64,000 nt of DNA from an uncultured Lactobacillus sp. (GTDB lineage Bacteria; Bacillota; Bacilli; Lactobacillales; Lactobacillaceae), in contig CAJUTO010000001.1 of assembly GCA_910589675.1 (NCBI GenBank), forward strand, positions 83,482-147,481, in the 5' to 3' direction. Each line of letters opens with the position of its first letter. Positions within the stretch are counted from its first letter, which is position 1. Positions 45,546 to 54,389 of this stretch are shown in pieces. A model generated the notes under the pieces. That model had not been told where the DNA came from, made no database searches, and worked only from the letters and a program-made list of their open reading frames with translations. The translations under genes and the position numbers were made by a program.

Positions 45546-45722
45546 TCAATCCACGCCATCAGCATTCTTATGTAGGTGATAACCCAAAATGGTAATCATC
45601 AAAAAACTCCGCATATCTTTTATACTTGGCCGATAAGTGAGGCTATACCCCCCCCCAGAATTTCTGGAGGATTGGCTAGTATTTTGTACATATTGCACTT
45701 CATCATTACTATCTTGCTCCAT
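45546..45722 (-). CDS. Small ORF with a nine-G homopolymer, 58 aa, function unknown
   Basis: I do not recognise this protein. From the ATG at 45722 (GGTGA about 8 nt upstream; a GTG five codons earlier is an alternative) it encodes 58 residues: a polar first half rich in Ser, Asn and Gln, a GGG encoded by nine consecutive G, then a moderately hydrophobic segment (FLMITILGYHLH). Losing or gaining one G moves the frame into an early stop (within about 10 codons), so the present length is the longest possible state. It may be a phase-variable gene or a relic. The stretch 45723-45931 to its right holds nothing I can identify. Confidence 0.35.
   Translation of the reverse strand: MEQDSNDEVQYVQNTSQSSRNSGGGYSLTYRPSIKDMRSFLMITILGYHLHKNADGVD
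45648..45656. repeat. Poly-C/poly-G tract (9 bp)
   Basis: Nine consecutive C on the plus strand in an AT-rich region. Long G/C homopolymers are rare in this genome context; such tracts slip and drive phase variation in many bacteria. Confidence 0.85.
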
Positions 45723-45931
45723 TATTTTATTCACCATATATATCAAATAAAAAAACATTATTCTTACAGTTTTACTATATCACTTATGATGATTAAATAA
45801 CATAATAAAGATAGGTATTATTCATAATTTTCTGTTTATAGGTTAATAGCTTCAATTTATTAACACAATAGATAATTCCTTTTCTGTTATATGGCTTATC
45901 AAAAGAAGTTTAAAATTACACCAGCTTAACT

Positions 45932-46570
45932 TTAACCTAATATCTTAGTGCCATGAACCTGTTTTATTTTTATTTGTTCAACAATCTTATTTACATTTGC
46001 CTTAGTAATTCCGCCACCAGGCAAAATTTCTATCTTGTTTTTTGCCTGTTTGACTACTTCCTCTAAATGATCAAGTGTCTGGGAGATTGGTTGATTTAAT
46101 GGGCCACCATGAGTAAGAATACGCTTAACTTTATTTTGAGATAACCAATTAATGGCTTCTTTTTGTTCAGCATTTGTTAATTCATCAAATGCCATGTGCA
46201 TCACCACTTCTAAGTCTCCAGCATGCGCTACTGAAAGCAATCTATTCATTGCCCTCTTATCTAAATGTTTTTCCCTAGTTAAACACCCGAAAGTAACCCC
46301 ATCGACATTTAGTAAGCTGCATATTTGAATATCATTAATCATTATCTCTAGTTCATCCTCGTTATAGACAAAATTTCCACCACGAGGTCTAATCATTACA
46401 ATTACGGGAACATCATGTTTATGTGCATACTCAACAGTCTTTTTAATTACGCCAAAAGAAGGTGTCGTCCCACCTACAGATAAGTCATTATTTAGTTCTA
46501 TTCGATTAGCACCACGTTCAATCATCAAAGGTACGTTAGTAAAATTTTCGACACATACTTCTTTAATCAA
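45932..46570 (-). CDS. cutC: Copper homeostasis protein CutC family
   Basis: A 212-aa TIM-barrel protein of the CutC family: GANRIELNNDLSVGGTTPS, IMIRPRGGNFVY, VTFGCLTREKHLD and ILPGGGI are family signatures. Its role is uncertain; copper tolerance has been proposed but direct catalytic function is unknown. It is preceded by its own spacer, and a terminator of the upstream ytpR gene isolates it. Confidence 0.92.
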   Translation of the reverse strand: MIKEVCVENFTNVPLMIERGANRIELNNDLSVGGTTPSFGVIKKTVEYAHKHDVPVIVMIRPRGGNFVYNEDELEIMINDIQICSLLNVDGVTFGCLTREKHLDKRAMNRLLSVAHAGDLEVVMHMAFDELTNAEQKEAINWLSQNKVKRILTHGGPLNQPISQTLDHLEEVVKQAKNKIEILPGGGITKANVNKIVEQIKIKQVHGTKILG

Positions 46571-46622
46571 AATTTATGTTTTTCTCCAATCTAAGATTGC
46601 TTCTACACCATAACTTACGACA

Positions 46623-46652
46623 AAACCCGAAATTCAGTTGAATTCCGGGTTT
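46623..46652 (-). terminator. Terminator downstream of ytpR
   Basis: A stem AAAACCCGAAATTC / GAATTCCGGGTTTT with one A-C mismatch and a 4-nt loop, then a short U-run on the minus strand. Confidence 0.72.
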
Positions 46653-46681
46653 TATAATCGTTATTACTTAAGAGTATTATT

Positions 46682-47329
46682 TTAAAGACTAATTTGACCG
46701 CTAGCTAATAATTCATCACACTTAGTTGGTTCAAATTCATCGCCAGCTTTAAAGTCGTCAGGAACAACCATAATACCACGCTTTTGAGGAGCATGTGCTA
46801 AGCCTAATTCGCGTGCTGAACAAATCATACCGTATGAATCAACACCACGAAGTGCACCTGGCCAAATTTGTTGACCATTTGGCATTAAAGTACCAGGAAG
46901 TGCCACAACTACCATTTGGCCTTGAGCAATATTTGGAGCACCACAAACGATTTGATGTTCTTCACCATTCCCCACATCCACAGTAGTTACATGTAAGTGA
47001 TCTGAATCTGGGTGTGCTTCACAAGTCTTAACGTAACCATAAACAAGAGTTGGCTTGCCAATTTCTAGCTTAGTATCAAAACCAGCTTCAGCAATTTTCT
47101 TGTTTAAAGCATCAACTAATTCTTGTGTTGGTTTAACTTCACCATTTGGTAACTTATCGTAGTCTAAAAAGCTACTTACGTTAAAGAAATTAAATCCAAT
47201 AACTTCTCCATCCTCATTTTCAACTCTTGTAACTTGATTTTTTTCTGTGAATTTACTACGACCTTTATCTTGGTCCAAAATCACAATTAAAGTATCAGGG
47301 TAACTTGTTTTATTGGTAGAAATAATCAT
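46682..47329 (-). CDS. ytpR: YtpR family tRNA-binding domain protein
   Basis: A 215-aa protein with a DUF4479 N-terminal domain (about 1-90) and a C-terminal tRNA-binding OB fold like that of PheT and Trbp111 (about 95-205; CEAHPDSDHLHVTTVDVG, QIVCGAPNIAQG, SYGMICSARELGL). The exact role is unknown; tRNA or editing-related functions are suggested. It follows the thioredoxin-like gene by 24 bp; the two are neighbours in Bacillus too (ytpP-ytpR). Confidence 0.93.
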   Translation of the reverse strand: MIISTNKTSYPDTLIVILDQDKGRSKFTEKNQVTRVENEDGEVIGFNFFNVSSFLDYDKLPNGEVKPTQELVDALNKKIAEAGFDTKLEIGKPTLVYGYVKTCEAHPDSDHLHVTTVDVGNGEEHQIVCGAPNIAQGQMVVVALPGTLMPNGQQIWPGALRGVDSYGMICSARELGLAHAPQKRGIMVVPDDFKAGDEFEPTKCDELLASGQISL

Positions 47330-47353
47330 TTCTAGTAAATTTCCTTTCCTAGA

Positions 47354-47674
47354 CTATTTGAGAGAGTTAAGGAAGTTTTCTACTTCTTCTTTAGTCTTTC
47401 TGTCCTTATTTACTAGTCTACCAATTTCTTTGCCATCTTGGTAGACAACAAAGCTAGGAATTCCAAAGATATTTAATTCTTTGGCTACATCAATTGATCC
47501 ATCACGGTCAATCTTATAGAATTTTGCATCAGAATTATCTTTTTCAATTTGTGGTAAAAATGGGTCTAAGAAGCGGCAATCTGGGCACCATGTAGCTGAA
47601 AATAGTAATACTACTTTTCCATTTTTGGTAATTTCTTTTAACTTCTCAGGAGTTAATTCTTTAATTTCTTCCAT
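47354..47674 (-). CDS. Thioredoxin family protein (YtpP-like)
   Basis: A 106-aa thioredoxin-fold protein with active site WCPDC (Cys30 and Cys33) and the cis-Pro loop (FGIPSFVVY). The CPDC site differs from CGPC of TrxA. In Bacillus the equivalent ytpP is next to ytpR and is used in reducing bacillithiol-related disulfides; that role here is inference, since lactobacilli often lack bacillithiol. Confidence 0.9.
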   Translation of the reverse strand: MEEIKELTPEKLKEITKNGKVVLLFSATWCPDCRFLDPFLPQIEKDNSDAKFYKIDRDGSIDVAKELNIFGIPSFVVYQDGKEIGRLVNKDRKTKEEVENFLNSLK

Positions 47675-47808
47675 TTATCTCACCTTTTCTTACTTTTTAT
47701 AAGTTATAATTATTTTACATCCTTTTATTTCAAAAATCTAGTCTCAGATCTTTTAGCTTAAATTAAAAACAATCTACAATAAAAATATAGAAATAAGGTA
47801 TTAAAATA

Positions 47809-48192
47809 ATGGTTGATATAAATAAGGAATTACTCCATGCCGGTTATCGATTACACTTAGTTTTTGACGAAATGGTTCAAGATATTAGAAAAGATCCTGA
47901 TAATTGGATTATGATTATTGAAAAAAATATTGACCAAATTTCCTCATTAATTTCTGAATATCATAAAATCGCAGCTACAATTACTACCAATACTCGAAAA
48001 AATGGGCTACCTGTCCACTTAAAATCAGCTTCAGATGATACCTTAAAAGTGATGGACGGATTTAATGATGAGATTCTTACTTTTGACAATTTTGTCGATA
48101 ACAGTGACCATATCAAAGCCTTTACCAAATTTTTTAGGGCGGTCAATTATACAAATGAATTACTTCTAGAATTAAAGTTACAAAGTAAATAA
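47809..48192 (+). CDS. Hypothetical protein, 127 aa
   Basis: I do not recognise this protein with confidence. It is predicted to be all-helical, mostly amphipathic helices, with no signal peptide or membrane segment. Codon use resembles its neighbours. It is divergent from the thioredoxin-like gene and ends at a bidirectional terminator shared with trmB. There is no strong ribosome binding site (AAGGTATTAAAATA before the ATG has AAGG 10 nt upstream). Confidence 0.65.
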   Translation: MVDINKELLHAGYRLHLVFDEMVQDIRKDPDNWIMIIEKNIDQISSLISEYHKIAATITTNTRKNGLPVHLKSASDDTLKVMDGFNDEILTFDNFVDNSDHIKAFTKFFRAVNYTNELLLELKLQSK

Positions 48193-48199
48193 TTAGACT

Positions 48200-48239
48200 A
48201 AAAAAGTGCCTAGGATTAAATTTTCCTAAGCACTTTTTT
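48200..48239. terminator. Bidirectional terminator
   Basis: A stem AAAAAGTGC-N-TAGGA / TCCTA-N-GCACTTTTT with a short loop, U-runs on both sides. It separates the 127-aa gene (+) from trmB (-). Confidence 0.88.
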
Positions 48240-48264
48240 GTCTTTTCAAAATATTTTTAGCAAT

Positions 48265-48921
48265 TTATTTTACAAAATGTGCATGCAAGCAGTAAATTGG
48301 ATTACCCTTAGCTGCAAATTTATGTTCATATTCAGTCTCAACATTTCTTTCAAAAATTTCATCATCTGCATGATGTAAATCTAGACTCACATAATCAAAT
48401 TTCATTCCATAATTGTTAAGACTAACTAAACTGTATTCAAACAATCCTCGATTATCTGTCTTAAATTCTAAATGTCCCTCTGGCTTTAAAATTTGACGAT
48501 ACTTATCTAAAAAGCTCTTATAAGTTAATCTACGCTTTTCATGACGTGTCTTTGGCCAAGGATCAGAAAAGTTTAAATAAACAATGTCTATGCTATTTTC
48601 TGGTAAATACATTGCAATATTAGCAGCGTCTGCACACATTAATTGCAAGTTATCGATCTTTTCTTCAAGCTTAGTTCTTAAAATCATCCCAGCAGCTGTT
48701 GTTTGAAGTTCTACTCCAATAAAATTCATCTCAGGATGTTCTTTAGCCAAAGTAGTAATAAATTGACCCTTTCCTGAACCAATTTCAATTGCTAATGGCT
48801 TAGAAAAGTCCTCGAATCTTTCTTCCCAGTTAATTTTCTTATCTGGATCCGGCTCGTTTAAAATTGCTTCTGGATGTTCAGCTACTAATTTTTGAGCCCA
48901 AGGTTTATTTCTTAATCTCAT
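48265..48921 (-). CDS. trmB: tRNA (guanine-N7)-methyltransferase
   Basis: Makes m7G46 in tRNA with SAM. The 218-aa protein has the SAM loop AIEIGSGKGQFI (about 44-55), NFIGVELQTTA and NFSDPWPKTRHEKRRLT (about 115-131), the catalytic Asp/Arg region. It follows ecsB by 11 bp, so it is probably the last gene of ecsA-ecsB-trmB. Confidence 0.96.
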   Translation of the reverse strand: MRLRNKPWAQKLVAEHPEAILNEPDPDKKINWEERFEDFSKPLAIEIGSGKGQFITTLAKEHPEMNFIGVELQTTAAGMILRTKLEEKIDNLQLMCADAANIAMYLPENSIDIVYLNFSDPWPKTRHEKRRLTYKSFLDKYRQILKPEGHLEFKTDNRGLFEYSLVSLNNYGMKFDYVSLDLHHADDEIFERNVETEYEHKFAAKGNPIYCLHAHFVK

Positions 48922-48932
48922 TTTTTCACAAC

Positions 48933-50144
48933 CTAATATCTAACTTTTTTAAATAACTGTTCAATTTTACTTGGTAAATAAAAATATAGCAATAAAAATG
49001 TTAAGGCAAGCAAAGCAATAATTCCACCAAATGCTTCTAACTTTTGCGGAGAAAAGATTATTATTGCTAAACTAATTAATCCCCATTCAAGTAACATTCC
49101 CTTTTGAAGAACTTTTCGTAGAGCTTGTCCTCTAGAAGCAAACGGAATTGGCATTACATGATACATCATATTATGCTCATATACTGTTCCTAAAGGAATC
49201 AATTGATAAAGAGTTAAGAAAATTATCAAAGCACCTGTACCAATTGCCCAACCTGCGTCTTGTAAGCAGGCAATTAATAAAATTGCAAACAGAATCATTC
49301 TAATTAATAAATTGCTATATTCCGGATCTCGCAATAATACTCTTTGGTAAATGAAAGTATTTGGCGTTTGATCAGTTGTTTTGATTAAGAAGTCTAAATA
49401 TTTTCTTCTAGAAATTCGTACTTTCTTATCAGGTACATCAGTAAACATACTATAGAAATTATTTAGTAAATCTACTCTTCGTTCTTCATAATCTAATGCC
49501 TTATACCAATCAAACATCTTTCCTTGAGGTAAGTAATCTACTCCAACCCACGAAGCAATTGCCACTGTAGTATAAATAATTGGATTAGGATAAGGTCCTA
49601 GAAAAGAAAGATATAAGATTAGAAAGTTAATTCCTAGATATAGCCAAGTATTGTAATAATCATATTTGTTAAAATAAAAACTTCTAACGATCAATTTAAA
49701 TTGAACATTCTTACTGACAATCAAACCAATCACAATAAAAATCAGGCCACCAATTGAAAAGCCAGCTCTCATCGTTGCAAAAGGTAATAAAATTCCTGAC
49801 ACCAAAACAATTAAAACGACCGGTAAAATCATATTATGCATATATAAAGGCTTAAAATATACCTTCATTTCATTATCTTGATTAAAAAGAAAATGTTCAT
49901 CAGCCCTATCAAACAAAGTCGCAAAATGACCAATTCCCAAAGTTGCAGTCCAAATTAAGGCTAAAAGGGGCTTATAAAACCAAAGATTATTTGGCCATTT
50001 TTTAATGTTTTGCGCATACCAAAACATTAAAGCTCCAAATAGAAAAATCAAAGCCAAAATAAAAAAGTCGTTAAAAACTAAAGTCAGATAATGCATCTGT
50101 TTTTTGAAGTTTTTATTGAGTCTATTTTTAATTAAATCAGTCAT
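48933..50144 (-). CDS. ecsB: ABC transporter permease EcsB
   Basis: Membrane subunit of the Ecs ABC transporter, which affects protein secretion, and competence in Bacillus, probably through the intramembrane protease RasP. The 403-aa protein has about nine transmembrane helices with a long cytoplasmic loop (YEERRVDLLNNFYSMFTDVPDKKVRISRRKYLD) in the middle. It overlaps ecsA by 8 bp. The substrate is unknown. Confidence 0.92.
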   Translation of the reverse strand: MTDLIKNRLNKNFKKQMHYLTLVFNDFFILALIFLFGALMFWYAQNIKKWPNNLWFYKPLLALIWTATLGIGHFATLFDRADEHFLFNQDNEMKVYFKPLYMHNMILPVVLIVLVSGILLPFATMRAGFSIGGLIFIVIGLIVSKNVQFKLIVRSFYFNKYDYYNTWLYLGINFLILYLSFLGPYPNPIIYTTVAIASWVGVDYLPQGKMFDWYKALDYEERRVDLLNNFYSMFTDVPDKKVRISRRKYLDFLIKTTDQTPNTFIYQRVLLRDPEYSNLLIRMILFAILLIACLQDAGWAIGTGALIIFLTLYQLIPLGTVYEHNMMYHVMPIPFASRGQALRKVLQKGMLLEWGLISLAIIIFSPQKLEAFGGIIALLALTFLLLYFYLPSKIEQLFKKVRY

Positions 50145-50883
50145 GTTTCTTCACCGTTTCCTGATTTAAAATTTGATATAAACGATCAAAGGAATCGCTT
50201 GGCTTTAATCCATAAAACTGTCTAATTTCATTTAAACTACCTTCAGTTTCAATTGTGCCATTATTTAAGACGGCAAATGTCTGAACCGCTTCTTGTGCTT
50301 CAGCCAAAACATGAGTAGTCATTAAAACCATCTTTTGATCAGCAACAGCTTCTTTAACTAAATCAATAAAATTAGCTACTGCTAAGGGATCAAGACCAGT
50401 AAATGGTTCATCGATTACTAACAAGTCCGCATTTGCTAAAAAGCTAGTCACAATCATTACCTTTTGCTTCATCCCTTTAGAAAAGTTAATTGGAAGCCAA
50501 TCCAGCTTATTTTCTAAACGAAACATTTTGCATAATTCTTTTGCTCGTGCCCAAGCTTGATCATGATCCAAATCATAGGTAAGCATTACTAACTCTAAAT
50601 GCTCTTTCAAAGTTAATTCTGGATATAAAATTGGGGTTTCTGGAATATAAGCGACCATCTTTTTAAATTCAGCAGGATTTTCGGTTAAGCTTACACCATT
50701 CAAAATGATCTTGCCCTTTTGCATTCTTAATAATCCAAGTAAGTGCTTAATTGTTGTTGATTTACCAGCACCATTTAGTCCAATTAAACCTACAGCTTGT
50801 CCAGGTTCAATTGTTAAATTTACATTTTTAATGACATTAATCCCAGAGTATCCTCCAGTTAAATTTTCAATTTTAAGTGCCAT
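50137..50883 (-). CDS. ecsA: ABC transporter ATP-binding protein EcsA
   Basis: ATPase of the Ecs transporter. Walker A is GLNGAGKST (35-43), signature FSKGMKQK (about 134-141), Walker B LVIDEPF, D-loop TGLDP and H-loop TTH. Length 248 fits. It is first in the ecsA-ecsB-trmB operon and divergent from the HIT gene, as in Bacillus. Confidence 0.95.
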   Translation of the reverse strand: MALKIENLTGGYSGINVIKNVNLTIEPGQAVGLIGLNGAGKSTTIKHLLGLLRMQKGKIILNGVSLTENPAEFKKMVAYIPETPILYPELTLKEHLELVMLTYDLDHDQAWARAKELCKMFRLENKLDWLPINFSKGMKQKVMIVTSFLANADLLVIDEPFTGLDPLAVANFIDLVKEAVADQKMVLMTTHVLAEAQEAVQTFAVLNNGTIETEGSLNEIRQFYGLKPSDSFDRLYQILNQETVKKHD

Positions 50884-50978
50884 TACTTTTTCCTCTCTAC
50901 TGCAATAAGATACATATTTATGATAGCATGAACATAAGTTAAACTAAATTTTCTTTTCATTAAGAAAGGGGTCTTATC

Positions 50979-51413
50979 ATGACAGAATTAGAAAAGGATT
51001 GTTTATTTTGTAAAATCATTAGAGGAGAAATTCCTTCTTACACAGTTTTTGAAAACGATGATGTCAAAGCTTTTCTTGATATTTCTCAAGTAACTAAAGG
51101 ACATACTCTCATTATTCCTAAGAAGCACTTAGTTAACTTCTTTGACTACAGCCAAGAAGATGCTGCTAGATTTTTACAATATATCCCTGTTATTGCCCAA
51201 GCAATTAAGAAGTCTGATCCAACTATTAAAGGATTGAATGTTGAAGTGAACAATGGTGAAATCGCTGGACAAGTTGTCATGCATTCACATATTCATTTAA
51301 TTCCACGTAGAAGCGAAAATGATCCTGTTTCTACTCCTCACGTAAACAATGCAGACGAATATTCAGAAGAAGATTATCAAGCGGTTGCAAGCGCTATCAA
51401 AAATAATCTATAA
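50979..51413 (+). CDS. hit: HIT family protein (Hit-like nucleotide hydrolase)
   Basis: A 144-aa histidine-triad protein with the active site HSHIHLIP (His103-x-His105-x-His107 region), CLFCKI at the N terminus (a typical Cys-x-x-Cys) and KGHTLIIPKKH. HIT proteins hydrolyse nucleoside phosphoramidates or Ap4A-like compounds. The ribosome binding site AAGGGG is 8 nt upstream. It is divergent from ecsA, a conserved Bacillus arrangement. Confidence 0.95.
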   Translation: MTELEKDCLFCKIIRGEIPSYTVFENDDVKAFLDISQVTKGHTLIIPKKHLVNFFDYSQEDAARFLQYIPVIAQAIKKSDPTIKGLNVEVNNGEIAGQVVMHSHIHLIPRRSENDPVSTPHVNNADEYSEEDYQAVASAIKNNL

Positions 51414-51494
51414 TCACAGTAATTTTTTCTTCAATGCGGTACAATAAAGGTGGTATTAAGTTAAAAATTATTGAATAGATAAGAGGTATACATT

Positions 51495-51986
51495 ATGTCT
51501 GGATTTTTATTAGGAATTCTTACAGGTACTGTTGCAGGTGGCTTATTGTCATACGCTAAGAATCCATTAAGTGGTAACTCAATTAGAAGTGATGTTAAGG
51601 ATTCTGCAGATAATTTCACTGATTCCGTTCACCGGGTTAAGGCAATTTATGATGAACTCGAAGAAAAGAGAATGGAACAGCCTGAAGAAGAAAATAAGAC
51701 TGAAGAAACAGATACTACTGAAACTCCAAGTGAAAACGAAGATGTTGAAGTTTCTGACCGCCCTTCACTCAAAGATAAGGCTCATGATTTAGTTGATGCC
51801 TTCTCTGCTGCTTCATTCAAAGCTGTTGACCATGACCGTGTCTTTGCTGCAGTTAAGAACAAATTAAATGAAGCAAAAGAAGATCTTGAAGATGCAAGCG
51901 ATGATGTTAAAGATGCTACTGAAGATGAAGAAAAAGTAGATAGCAACTCTGGCGCAAGCGAAGAAGAACATAAGGAAGAAAATTAA
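51495..51986 (+). CDS. YtxH-like single-pass membrane protein, 163 aa
   Basis: A 163-aa protein with a Gly-rich N-terminal helix (about 3-22), then a charged helical region rich in Glu, Asp and Lys (about 30-163) likely to be a coiled coil. The helix is followed by NPLSGNSIRSDVKD, a pattern repeated in the next gene. It sits where Bacillus has yhaH (YtxH domain) between hit and prsA. The acidic middle (EEENKTEETDTTETP) is low complexity. Function unknown. Confidence 0.72.
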   Translation: MSGFLLGILTGTVAGGLLSYAKNPLSGNSIRSDVKDSADNFTDSVHRVKAIYDELEEKRMEQPEEENKTEETDTTETPSENEDVEVSDRPSLKDKAHDLVDAFSAASFKAVDHDRVFAAVKNKLNEAKEDLEDASDDVKDATEDEEKVDSNSGASEEEHKEEN

Positions 51987-52336
51987 TGAAGTTTTTTGGA
52001 ATCGGATTAGGTTTAGGCAGCTTAGCAGGGTTAGGAATCTCTCTTCTCCCAAATCCACAAACTGGTCATAAAGTTAAAGAAGATGTTCGGCTCTTTTTAG
52101 ATGGCACGAAAAATGATGCTTCTTCATTAGTTACCAGTACGAAGCAAGCTACACAAGCTGCTAATGAATTAATGAATAATCTACCACAAGCTGAACAAAC
52201 AGTTAAAGACATACAAAACAACTTAACTGATTTTCAAAGTTCCATTAAACCAGAAGTTGATCAAATGAAAGAAAATGTTTCTAATTTAACTAAAGAAGCA
52301 AAAGACACAGCTGATGGAATTAAAAATGAACTTTAA
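51986..52336 (+). CDS. YtxH-like membrane protein, 116 aa
   Basis: A 116-aa protein overlapping the previous stop by one base (TAATG). It opens with a Gly-rich hydrophobic helix (about 3-22) and then NPQTGHKVKEDVR, resembling the previous gene, followed by an amphipathic helical region rich in Gln, Asn and Lys. It lies between the first YtxH-like gene and prsA and probably shares the transcript. Function unknown. Confidence 0.72.
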   Translation: MKFFGIGLGLGSLAGLGISLLPNPQTGHKVKEDVRLFLDGTKNDASSLVTSTKQATQAANELMNNLPQAEQTVKDIQNNLTDFQSSIKPEVDQMKENVSNLTKEAKDTADGIKNEL

Positions 52337-52372
52337 TTTTAAGATTTGTTAGTCTTTTTTATAAATATCAAG

Positions 52373-52409
52373 AAAACTCCTATTGTCCATTGGGATAATG
52401 GGAGTTTTT
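52373..52409 (+). terminator. Terminator after the YtxH-like genes
   Basis: A stem AAAACTCCTATT / AATGGGAGTTTT with a G-U pair, followed by TTTTTA. It lies between the second YtxH-like gene and prsA. Confidence 0.8.
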
Positions 52410-52457
52410 ATGTTATATTTGAACTTGTAATTAAGCAAAGGATGTGCAAATTAATTT

Positions 52458-53354
52458 ATGAATAAAACATGGAAAAAAGCAGCTACTGTTTTAGCTTTTG
52501 CAGGAATTGCCTTAAGTGCTACTGCTTGTTCTGGCGGTAAAGCTGTCGTTACTTATAAGGGCGGTAAAATTACCGAATCACAATATTACGACAAGATGAA
52601 AGAATCTCAAGCCGGTCAATCAACTCTTGCCAGCATGATTGTTTCTGATGCCCTAGAAAGTCAATACGGCAAAGACGTTACTCAAAAGCAAGTTGATAAA
52701 GAATACAATAAGTACAAGAAGCAATATGGTAGTCAATTTGACTCAGTTCTTGAACAAAATGGAATGACCGCTTCTACCTTTAAAGATAACTTAAAGACTA
52801 ATCTTTTAACTGAGGCTGCTTTGAAGCACATCAAGAAGATTACTCCAGCTCAAGAAAAGAAAGCTTGGAAGAATTATCAACCAGAAGTTACTGTACAACA
52901 CATTCTTGTTTCAAAGAAGAGTACAGCTGAAGATGTCATCAAACAATTACAAGATGGCGGTGACTTCAAGAAACTAGCTAAGAAGTATTCTACTGATACT
53001 GCTACTAAGAATGATGCTGGTAAATTACCTGCATTTGACTCAACTGATTCTACTTTAGATTCTAGTTTCAAGACTGCCGCATTTAAACTTAAGACTGGTG
53101 AAATCACTACTACTCCAGTTAAGACTCAATACGGCTACCACGTAATTAAAATGATTAAGCACCCTGCCAAAGGTACTTTCAAGGAACACAAGAAACAAAT
53201 TGATAATCAAATCTATCAATCAATGTCCGAAGATCAAAATGTTATGAGAAGCGTAATTGCTACTGTACTTAAGCGTGCTGATGTTTCTATCAAGGATAAA
53301 GACTTAAAGAACGTTCTTTCTCAATACGTTTCATCAGATAGTCTTTCAAAATAG
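52458..53354 (+). CDS. prsA: Foldase PrsA (lipoprotein peptidyl-prolyl isomerase)
   Basis: An extracytoplasmic lipoprotein that folds secreted proteins. Signal peptide with lipobox TAC (Cys24), then a SurA-like N-terminal helix region (about 30-130), a parvulin-type rotamase domain (about 140-230; EVTVQHILVS, AKKYSTDTATKNDAG, TPVKTQYGYHVIKM) and a C-terminal region. Length 298. The ribosome binding site (AAAGGAT) lies 14 nt from the ATG, farther than usual. It follows the YtxH-like pair and precedes the bidirectional terminator. Confidence 0.95.
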   Translation: MNKTWKKAATVLAFAGIALSATACSGGKAVVTYKGGKITESQYYDKMKESQAGQSTLASMIVSDALESQYGKDVTQKQVDKEYNKYKKQYGSQFDSVLEQNGMTASTFKDNLKTNLLTEAALKHIKKITPAQEKKAWKNYQPEVTVQHILVSKKSTAEDVIKQLQDGGDFKKLAKKYSTDTATKNDAGKLPAFDSTDSTLDSSFKTAAFKLKTGEITTTPVKTQYGYHVIKMIKHPAKGTFKEHKKQIDNQIYQSMSEDQNVMRSVIATVLKRADVSIKDKDLKNVLSQYVSSDSLSK

Positions 53355-53371
53355 AATTTTTACATAATATA

Positions 53372-53409
53372 AAAAACCAAGGTTAAAATCATCATTAACC
53401 TTGGTTTTT
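53372..53409. terminator. Bidirectional terminator
   Basis: A 15-bp perfect stem AAAAACCAAGGTTAA / TTAACCTTGGTTTTT with a 7-nt loop. It ends prsA (+) and the yhaO-yhaN-yhaM unit (-). Confidence 0.93.
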
Positions 53410-53411
53410 AT

Positions 53412-54389
53412 TTACTCTAATTTTGGTGCTTTATCTAAGGCATCATCATTTTTAGGTCTGTAAAATCTCCGATTGTCTTGTGACTTAATGGTTTCAGTAA
53501 ATTCTCCTGGCTTAGTTTGCTGCAAAGCATTAGTAATTGCATAAACTGTAGCATCTAAATCATCAATTTTATGTAAAACTTCAGCTTCTAGCACTACTGG
53601 TCGATGAGCTGCGCCATATTCAGGTAAGCCGTGATGTGACAAAACTAAATGCCGCAAGAGCATTAAATCTTCACTATGCTCATCAATTTTCAATTCATGA
53701 GCTGCTAGCATAATCTGCTCATCAATTAAAACTAAGTGTCCAATCAAATTTCCTTCAGCCGTATAAGTTGTGGCTACAGGACCAGATAGTTCAATTACCT
53801 TTCCCATATCATGTAAAATGCATCCCGCATATAGAAGTGACCGATCAATTTGAGGATAAGTATTAGCAATTCCTTCCGCATCCCTTAGCATTGAAACAGT
53901 ATGGAATGCCAGTCCGTTTCTGACGGCATGATGGTTAGATTTGCCAGCTGGATATGAGAAAAACTCTTTATTCCATTTCTTAAGTAAGTAGCGGACAATT
54001 CGATTCCAGGTTGGATTTAAGATCTCAAAAACACGTTTATTAATTTCTTCTTCAAGATCTTTTTGTTTAATTGGAGCTGAGTGAACAAATTGACTTAAGT
54101 CATATCCTTCATTTGGTCCCACTACTCTCAAATCATAAATTCTTATTTGAGGTCTATCTTGATACTCTTCTCGTCTTCCGCTCAATTCCACGATGATTCC
54201 TGGACTAAAAGTATCCGCATCCTGCTGACTAGCGTTCCAAAGATTTCCTCTAATTGTGCCACTTGAATCGCTAAATTGTAAAACTAAGTATTGTTTACCA
54301 TTTTTACTAGTACGAAGACTTGAATCTTTTAGAAGTAAAACCAAATTCATATCTTCGCCATCATTATAATCAAGCAACCTTTTTATCAT
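53412..54389 (-). CDS. yhaM: 3'-5' exoribonuclease YhaM
   Basis: A 325-aa exonuclease with an N-terminal OB fold (about 15-90) and an HD domain (about 150-310), where His-Asp (LHDMGK) supplies metal binding, with further ligands in HAVRNGLAFHT and LSHHGLPEYG. YhaM degrades RNA and single-stranded DNA. The start overlaps the yhaN stop. The order yhaO-yhaN-yhaM matches Bacillus. Confidence 0.94.
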   Translation of the reverse strand: MIKRLLDYNDGEDMNLVLLLKDSSLRTSKNGKQYLVLQFSDSSGTIRGNLWNASQQDADTFSPGIIVELSGRREEYQDRPQIRIYDLRVVGPNEGYDLSQFVHSAPIKQKDLEEEINKRVFEILNPTWNRIVRYLLKKWNKEFFSYPAGKSNHHAVRNGLAFHTVSMLRDAEGIANTYPQIDRSLLYAGCILHDMGKVIELSGPVATTYTAEGNLIGHLVLIDEQIMLAAHELKIDEHSEDLMLLRHLVLSHHGLPEYGAAHRPVVLEAEVLHKIDDLDATVYAITNALQQTKPGEFTETIKSQDNRRFYRPKNDDALDKAPKLE

